Shown piece after piece: positions 56,946 through 64,000 of a stretch of DNA of 64,000 nucleotides. Below the pieces are notes generated by a model. It had not been told where the DNA came from, ran no database searches, and saw nothing but the letters and a program-made list of their open reading frames with translations. The stretch is from positions 14,559,264-14,623,263 of the forward strand of contig JACGWO010000005.1 in the NCBI GenBank assembly GCA_034509735.1, written 5' to 3'. The translations under genes and the position numbers were made by a program. How positions within the stretch are numbered: position 1 is the first letter of the stretch; each line of letters opens with the position of its first letter. The stretch comes from Sesamum alatum (taxonomy: Eukaryota > Streptophyta > Magnoliopsida > Lamiales > Pedaliaceae).

Positions 56946-59096
56946 GCATGCGCTGGGCGCGCGCGCGCGCACGCGCCTGGCCGGCCGGCTGTGCCGTTTT
57001 CTGTTTCTCTCCCATTTTGGCTCGTTTTTCAAAACTATTTTTACTGAATTATTTTTATGATATTTTCTGCATCATTCTTAACCCGTTGACTTAGAATATT
57101 TATTTTTTGAGATTTGGAATTTTCTAAAATAAATATTGCTTGGTTGATGCGGAAAGGGTTTCCTAACAAGATTTAATTTTTGCAATGGTTGCACCAATGA
57201 TCAAAATTCATATGTGAAATTTCGCAATAATTTCTGCGTTTTATGATGTTGGACATCATGGTTATTTTATGGCTTGAGTATGAGTAGATCTTGACATGTA
57301 TTAATATTGCACAAATTGTTGGATTTTGGAATTCTTGAATAAATGGGCATATTCTTGAATTGTTGATTTTTGTGTTTCAGAAATTTAATTGCAAGAAAAC
57401 ATTTAAACATGAAAAACGGTGGTGGTCGGCAGGGAGGCCGCACGGCAGACGGCAGGCGCGCGCCTGCACGAGCGCGGGCGAGGGCCCGTGCGCGCGCAGC
57501 CGCGTGTCCTGTGCAGGCTGCGCGCCTGGCCGACGGTTGTGGACCGTTTTTCGGTTTTTCATTGTTTTCGTGTTTTTTTCAGAAAATTTGATTTTTCTGT
57601 ATAATTTTGGGAATTTTTCTGAATTAATTAACTTGGGGCATTTTAATTTTGGTTGAGATTTTATATTTCATAGAATTAATATTGCCTTGTTAATTATGGA
57701 AAAGGATTTTTCAACAAAAATCGTTGTGCATAGGTTGCACCATTATCCTATATTTGGTGTGAATATTTTACATGTAATTTCTATATTTATTTTATGGTAT
57801 GGATTATCATGGCAATTGGTATAGCATATTTTGCGTGGGATACGTATTTGTGCTATTTGTGTCAATTGATTTGACAAAGGATGATCACAAAGCCCCTAGA
57901 CCGCGTGTATGGTTTATTTATATTTATTTGTTGGGTTGTGGCCTGTGTGCCTCTTTATTTTCCTATCTGTCTCTCTTCTAGTTGCCTTGGAATAATAAAG
58001 CTTTCTCTCTCCCTCCTCATGTACTCCCCCCAAATGTTTAATTGGGGTTTCTTATTTTATGATGTAATGAGAGTAGAATTAGGAGTGAGGTTTTATTTTG
58101 TAAATAAAAGCTGCAAGGGAAGACAAGCCCAAGGTGTTGGAGGCCCATGGAGGTTGCCATCAGATGGCCCACAGAGGATCCATGGAGAAGAAGCCCGGTG
58201 TATGCCCATGATGGAGAGCCCAAGAAGATAAAGAGGACTTACAAGGCCCATTGCATGTAATGGGTTATTAAAACTTGTAATAGCATAGGGCATACCCTTA
58301 GATTGACCATAGATCCACTGCGGGCTCAGTGGGTTGCATAGGTTTGGGCTTGTGATCATCCTACAGGGGCGTGTTAGGCTTTATTTTGCATGCGATGCGT
58401 ATTATATGCTTATGATTATTCTATATGCTTTATGTATGGTTACATTCATGCTTAGAATATTTCTGCCATAACGCATGCAATGCAATACTTAATATGTGAT
58501 GAGGTCTCGTTCTATCAAAACTCTCACTTGGTTAAACCAAGTTAAATATAGAACCTTAATAAATGGACTAGGACTCTGGGAGTCTGTCCAAGCCTTCCAT
58601 CCATGGAAAAAGTGAGGAAGATCTTTTAGGTCGATAGCGTGGTCTCACGAGTCGTGCCACGACTATCGTGCTTAAAAGAAGCTGCACTTTGTCATGAACG
58701 ATGAGTAGACTGCTGTTACCTGTCTCACGAGTCGTGGAGGTAGCAGTGAGTCTATGAATCGGTTGATTGGGTCGGGTCTAACGCCCGAATAACGTGATTC
58801 GCTTGGAGTCTTCGGGATCACGTGAAAGGGTGAGGCAATTATCTTGGGAACCTCGTGGAATGAGAATGGTATGGAATACCTCCCACAGGTTCTTTTCCGA
58901 TGCGAATCGTAAAAGCGGGGTATGGGGGAGATCGCTGTGGATCCCGAGCCCACTAGGAAAGGATTTCCCGAAAACAACGTTTGAGAGGTCGTGTTTTCGT
59001 AGAAATAGTGGAAGAGGTTAAGGACTAAAGACCGAGACTTAACCAAAATACTACTTCACTCTACTTATTATTTTCTGCTTCATATATATGTTGTGA
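56946..59096 (+). other. Leader of element G, with duplicated GC-tract module
   Basis: This leader lacks its own LTR and primer site. It has two GC-rich tracts (56946-56995 and about 57425-57540), each followed by similar AT-rich sequence (for example GGTTGCACCA near 57187 and near 57733), so the proximal leader module is present twice. Then follow the stem arms (57879-57895 and 58346-58361) and two CACGAGTCGTG near-palindromes (58646-58656 and 58726-58736). Frames 57360-57656 and 57370-57591 across the GC tract are artefacts. Confidence 0.8.
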
Positions 59097-59290
59097 ATGT
59101 CTAAGAATCCACCAAACACATCACTAAGAGGCTCATTAAAAGGGAACCAATTACACGAATTCACTGAGAAATCTTAAGATGGTCTTAGATTTCCAGAACC
59201 TTAACTCACATAACCGGATGAGGACGTTCCTCAGCGCTTGCCGGACGGGTCGACAACTAAGGTAACGCTTGGCGTTCAAAAGTTGAAGGA
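59097..59290 (+). pseudogene. gag of element G, 5' part
   Basis: Opens MSKNPPNTSLRGSLKGNQLHEF and reaches a stop after 26 codons. Alignment to other copies shows indels and many substitutions. It ends at LTR H with the sequence CGGGTCGAC ... AAGTTGAAGGA (59246-59290), which is repeated after the LTR. Confidence 0.8.
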
Positions 59291-61265
59291 TGTTAGAATA
59301 GGTGACCATGTAAGCCAATTTTGGCAGGAATATGTAACCTATGTCTAGACAATTCTTTGGTATTTGATAAAATATTTATGAATAAAGAAGTGAAAATTCA
59401 TATGGCAATACTTTGTTTACGTTCACTTATCTGCATTTACATTTCTGTTCACTACGCAAACAAAGCCCACGGACTGAGAAACGATTTCGGGGACTGGGAC
59501 TACGCTTGGAGGTAGGTCCATGAAATCAGTCTTACCGAATCAGTCCGGAAATCTCCAAGTCAAGGAATCCCGAAAATGGGTACCGGGATTCCCTTTGAGA
59601 CTTGCACTATGCATCTGTTGTCGTATTTCATCGACAGGTGACGAAGGTCGTCTAAGCAGTGTTAGTGGGTCAGCGTGCTAGGAAGCAGCTGACTGAGGTG
59701 ACTCGCGGGAACCGTCTTACGGAGGACCTTGAGTATGGTCAGCAAGGTATGACGTGTATTCCCGGTTCCAACGGTACAGGCCAAGTCCTTTGACTTGAGG
59801 AACTGCTGAGTTTATCTGTGCATCAGGTCTGTATCTTAGATATGGTGAGAGATTGCCAAAATACTCTTGAGTAGTCATAAGCCATGTCTAGTGCAGCTCG
59901 GGTGTACAAAGTGACAGTAGTTTCTAAGAAAGGATCTGTCTCCTGTCAAAAGGCATTGACAGTTGAGTCTCATGTATGCTCTGTGTCTTGTCCCTGAAAT
60001 CTGTGGCCACAGTAACTGAACAGAAGGGAAAGGTTTCCCTTGCGGCGTTTAGTAAGGACAGACCGACACTTAGGTCCAAAATGGGTACCTGCTTTTTCCG
60101 TGCCCTAGACTCTAAGTGATGAGACCGAAGACAGAAGGACAAGTGTACTGTTAGAGCCTAAATGTTCATCCCCAAATATTTCACCTAGTCTCTAGTGCCA
60201 TGGACCGTTGCTAGATGGCCACCCATGGTAACGGACGGATTCTAGGAATCGGACCAAGTCTAGCTGAATGGTGAACCTAAAGAGTCACACACTATCCACA
60301 CACACTTAGTATTTAATTTGGAATTAAATATTGGAGTAAAGGAATGATTAAATTAGATTTAATCGGGTCCCATATTTTCTTGGAGAAATTAATTCGTTTT
60401 ATTTGATAAAGGGAATTAAATTAATAAATAGGATTTATTAAAAGGGTTGATTTAATGGGCTTAGAATAAATAATAATATTTATTTATAATATTATATTTA
60501 TTCTTTTAGCCTTTTGGAATATTTAATAGGATTTAAATATTCCATTAAATTAAAATCAACGGTTGAGATGGAAAGGGGAGATGGAAGGCTAGGATTCGTT
60601 TGACTAGGTCAAACACTAGTTTGACTAGGACTTTGACTAGGTCAAAATCCTAGTCAAATTAGGTTACTTAGAGTTTGAGTTTAAAGAGGATTAAACTCTT
60701 CCTCTATATAAACCTCTAGCTTCCAACATTTGTCAGATTGATGATTCTTGAAAAACACACACACAACACACACTCTCTCCTCCCCTCTCTCGTCCGCCCC
60801 TCTCTCTCTCTCTCACCAAGAAAATATTCTTTTCTTGTTCTTTTGTTCTTGGAACAATTGAACTAAGGAAGATCGATCCCGTTTATTCATAACGCGTGGT
60901 TGATCTATCCTCTCCAATATAATACTTGTTCGTTGCTAGCACGACGTGCAAGAATACGTGGGTGGATCGTGTGTCACGATTTGGAGGATCTCAAGAACGA
61001 GGTCTTGGTGCAAAACGGGGAACAACGCGAGTAGCAGTTGAAGACGAAAACGACAACGGGTAGGTCTCGTTTAAGATTTTCGTCCCTCTTTAATTTTTCA
61101 ACTCTATGGCCTCCATGATTTCTTTATTTGTTTTATGATCATGAGATACACCGAACGCCCGGGAACCTCAAGGGCACACCCCTTGAGCGTGTTCTTTAAA
61201 TTAAAAGCATGCCTTTTATTTTGTAAATTTATTTTTTTACCGCGCTTCCGCATTCGCGCAATTCT
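59291..61265 (+). repeat. LTR H in the gag of element G, 3' end truncated
   Basis: Begins TGTTAGAATAGG. It contains a CTGTCA/TGACAG hairpin (59943-59962), the conserved block (60180-60237), a TATA box (CTATATAAAC, 60703-60712) and the near-3' hairpin CTCAAGGG-CACAC-CCCTTGAG (61167-61187). The usual terminal ...CA is missing: the LTR stops at ...ATTCT (61265), where a 45-bp repeat of the left flank begins. It is not a standard solo LTR. Confidence 0.85.
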
Positions 61266-61310
61266 CGGGTCGACAACTAAGGCAACGCTTGGCGTTCAAA
61301 AGTTGAAGGA

Positions 61311-61960
61311 TGACCACCGGCAAGTAGGATATCATGATGTTGGCTCAAACTATGCTTCGTTTGCATCATGTCTATATGGTCTTGGACCAACATGTGGGGT
61401 AAAATGCAACGAAGGCATGTTTGGAGCTAAGATGACGGAAGGGATGTCGGTACAAAGAATATGGAGTGATGATGCAATCCCTAGTGGAGAAGCTCAAAAG
61501 ACCTTCACGTCAGTCTTGAAAAAGAGACGTACATTGACATGATCCTTCAGTCTCTTCCTCCCTCCTACGAACCATTAATTATCAACATGAATGAGCTTAG
61601 AAAAGATCTTCATAGGCTGGTAATTATGTTGGTCTAGTACAAAGCAACGATTATAAAATCTGCGCCGTCGGTACTAGTAGGAGAGGCTTCAACCTCCATA
61701 GCGAAAGGCAAGGGTGCCAGACGCCAAAAGAGGAAGAAGGGTAAGGTGACATCAACTATTAAAGCACTTCAAGTGTTGTTCCTTTACAACACAAGGTGGA
61801 GGTAAAGGAAAGAGCAAAAGGTTCAAGCAGTCAAGTTCATAGATTTCTAAGAACGTAAGCATTCACTGTCGTAAAGAGGGCCATTGGAAAAGGGAGTATT
61901 CTAAACGCCCATCCAATGTAGGTAAAAATTTGATATTGAGTATTGATATGATCACTTTTA
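61311..61960 (+). pseudogene. gag of element G, 3' part
   Basis: Degraded capsid and basic region: KMTEGMSVQ, then LQSLPPSYEP, GEASTSIAKGKGARRQKRKK and a knuckle remnant SIHCRKEGHWKREYSK (about 61858-61905). In the knuckle the first and last Cys of CCHC are replaced (Ser, Tyr). Frameshifts and stops are frequent. Confidence 0.8.
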
Positions 61961-64000
61961 CTCTATTTGGTATTTGATACCATTCCTATCACTAATCTGC
62001 GGGTGGTTTGCAGAAAGTGAATAAAGACTTAAAAGCCAAGAACAGTTCTAGGATTCAACAATGGCAAGGTCCATTGATGAAAAGGACTAGAGACTTGTTA
62101 GGCCCATAATCGTGATCATGTTAGGATAATATAGGAATTACGTAACCTAGCATGATCAAAAGTATGTCTCTTTGTTGGACAAAGATTTTATTACATACAT
62201 ATTTGATCAAACAAAATTACTGAATATTGATTCATGTTTGCTAGTAGTTACACGTAAATTCCTAGAACACCATCCCATAAAAGGTTTATGGATACTCAAA
62301 ATTCAAATTATCTAAATGGATTAATCAAGACCAACTTACAAATTTGGCATCTACAACAGCTAGGACGTTTCTTCTTATTAAAAGATAAGTAAATTGGAAA
62401 GTTCGATGAATCTAGAAATAGATGATTCGAATCGACTAAATTTACGAGTCTTTTATAAAGAAGAAAGTCCCAAAGCTCTTTGTTGGACGACGTAGGCTTG
62501 CCAAATAGTCTATTGGAAGGGATCCAATAAGACAACTATAGGATACTAATACACAAGACTATAAGAGGGTTCAAAAGTCTAAAGGTCCCATAGGAGGTTT
62601 GGGAATTAGACTTAAGGAGGTGAACCATAAATGGTTGCAAAATTAAACCTGTTTCGATAGGATCGAAAAGGCCGTGTATTTAGTGGGAGCTCTTGAGCAT
62701 CCAAGTTGAGAATGGAATTCTCAGTGAAACGTTTCCTGTAAAGGCCAAGTATGACGGTCTCTGATAAAGGGAACGATCAAGCCTCGTTGGATGGAGGTTG
62801 ATCGAAGTTTCACCCAATTACCTTAGCCCGTGAAGACGTATACTTGAAAATTGCCAACGTAAGGAACATGGCACTTTGCTAGGAGTCACGCACAAGGAGC
62901 CACGGTTTGGCAAGCCTATGTCCCGACAAAGTCCTTGAGCATGTAGAAGGATCCTACATACGTCAAGGGACTAGTGGGAGACAAATTAGACTCGGTGTCT
63001 GTTTTGTGTAGGTTTACGGCAGAATAATGCTAACGTTGCTTATAATCCTATTTCCTACTTAAATTGATAACATTCCAATCCCCTTAAGAACAAACCCGAA
63101 TGTCGTAGAGGTACGAGCGATCGGGTTAAGTTCTGTCAAAATTGGATAGAAATCCAAATGACTTGCGGAACATGATGTTGGACATCATAGTAGGATTTAT
63201 GGAAAGGATCCATAGAATCCGCTAGGAAATTCAAACCGGGTTTGAAACACCACATAACTGGAATATTCGTTTTGACGAGCTCATACGGAGCATGACTCGG
63301 TCTTAAACAAAGTAGGTGATCAGTGGGAGTAGAAATGGCGTTCCAAGTGTTTAAGTGTGTAATATCTTGATTCATGGATGAATTCAAGGCATTAGGAATC
63401 ACTAAAACACAAACCGTAACTCACGAAAATTCTCCCTGACATTTTAGGGTTCCCACATACATATCATGAATTGAGCTTTTCAAAGACTCAGTCATGGTAG
63501 ACTGATGAGAAAACTCAAATATGTAGAGGGACAAGTTGTTCGAGACTCAGTCATGGTAAGACTGATGAGAAAACTTAGATACTGTGAATAAAGCATCAAG
63601 CCATTCAAGACTTAGTCACGGTGGACTAATGAGAAGGCTTGGATGTTGAGTATCCCCTACGTCTTAACCCTAGGCAAACATACGATATGTTTACTCGGTG
63701 CATAGGAACCGATGTTGAGAGTGCTTCTTGCATGGCTCAATAGAGATTGGTAGTGCACTGAAGGGTTGAAGACAACAATCAAGAACGATCCTTAGTACCT
63801 GAATAAGGACTAAAGATTGGTTCATGATACACCGTCTGTTGAGAGTTTCTTTGGAAGGCTAAAGCGATACTAGCTTCCAGAGAATAAGTGAAAACCAGTT
63901 AGTCTCAAAGGTATGTACAGTCAGGCCCAACGACGAGTGCATTGAATAGTGGTCACTGATGAAGACTTCGTCCAGAGGATGGACATGGCGCCTAGCACGA
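61961..64000 (+). pseudogene. pol relic of element G
   Basis: Very degraded pol running off the window. Recognisable pieces include integrase-linker sequence around 62950-63020 (YIRQGTSGRQIRLG, against YVKRLVGDKLDS), a collapsed RT with the central region missing (63200-63280) and the YVDD codons corrupted (63349-63366), a triplicated segment (63467-63645), and RNase H start LRVSLEG-SDTSFQ (about 63838-63870). It is almost free of open frames, so it is older or faster-decaying than B. Confidence 0.75.
63467..63645. repeat. Three tandem copies of an RT segment
   Basis: Core units start at 63485 (GACTCAGTCATGGTAGACTG), 63543 and 63609, each followed by ATGAGAA. They correspond to the single codon stretch KKQSPKTDEE in copies A (about 7868-7900) and B (about 20632-20664). 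Spacings are 58 and 66 bp, so the triplication is imperfect. Confidence 0.85.

Noticed and set aside
63485..63640. CTGATGAG followed by GAAA-like bases, resembling a hammerhead ribozyme core, three times
   Set aside because: The required CGAAAC half and flanking helices are absent, and the string is the RT codons for T-D-E. A similar CTGATGAGGAC at about 8140 is also RNase H coding sequence.
1..64000. CRISPR arrays, rRNA and tRNA genes
   Set aside because: I saw no regularly spaced repeats of that kind, no rRNA sequence and no tRNA cloverleaf. The only tRNA-related sequences are retroelement primer sites.

Overview
This window is plant nuclear DNA, most likely from a eudicot. It is AT-rich, contains no operons, and is dominated by Ty1/copia LTR retrotransposons primed by initiator-methionine tRNA (TGGTATCAGAGC site). 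It also holds a LINE relic, MITE-like elements and one plant-type F-box gene. I cannot name the species from sequence alone.

Most of the window is one copia family with about 2.2 kb LTRs that begin TG-TTRGRATAGGTGACC and end CA. Layout: 1-6772 is a minus-strand copy (L: pol, gag, leader, 5' LTR) that sits inside the pol of a plus-strand copy (A: 6773-10796, 3' LTR at 8611-10796). 10797-13732 holds older copia debris. 13813-23583 is a complete, young copy (B) with near-identical LTRs and a perfect ATATT duplication. B interrupts an older solo LTR (C: 13733-25665), and C itself split the zinc knuckle of a still older copia relic (D: about 12902-27658). 27659-33671 holds AT-rich repeat debris and a further minus-strand LTR (I). 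33672-34205 is a MITE-like element.

34206-41000 is the only host gene territory: an F-box protein gene (coding 35256-37133), with an antisense LINE relic downstream, possibly inside a 3' intron. 41000-50159 holds tandem repeats, a second MITE-like element, minus-strand relics of an unrelated copia lineage, and degenerate coding pieces that look like a GRF zinc finger and a SANT/Myb-like transposon protein. 50160-64000 is another plus-strand cluster: copy E (5' LTR, leader, partial gag), a solo LTR F inside the E gag (TSD AAGAT), a fusion of E gag to the leader of another copy (G), and an unusual LTR H inside the G gag.

No copy appears able to move by itself. B carries a nonsense codon, frameshifts and a deletion that removes RT motif A, although its LTRs are young. 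The family therefore looks non-autonomous and mobilised in trans. Comparing copies within the window shows conserved cis structures with no assigned function here: a hairpin near the LTR 3' end whose arms changed together between copies, a 16-bp long-range stem in the leader, paired CACGA-N-TCGTG palindromes about 80 bp apart, and a GC-rich tract that differs in every copy. These are the most interesting signals in the window. All alignments were made by eye.
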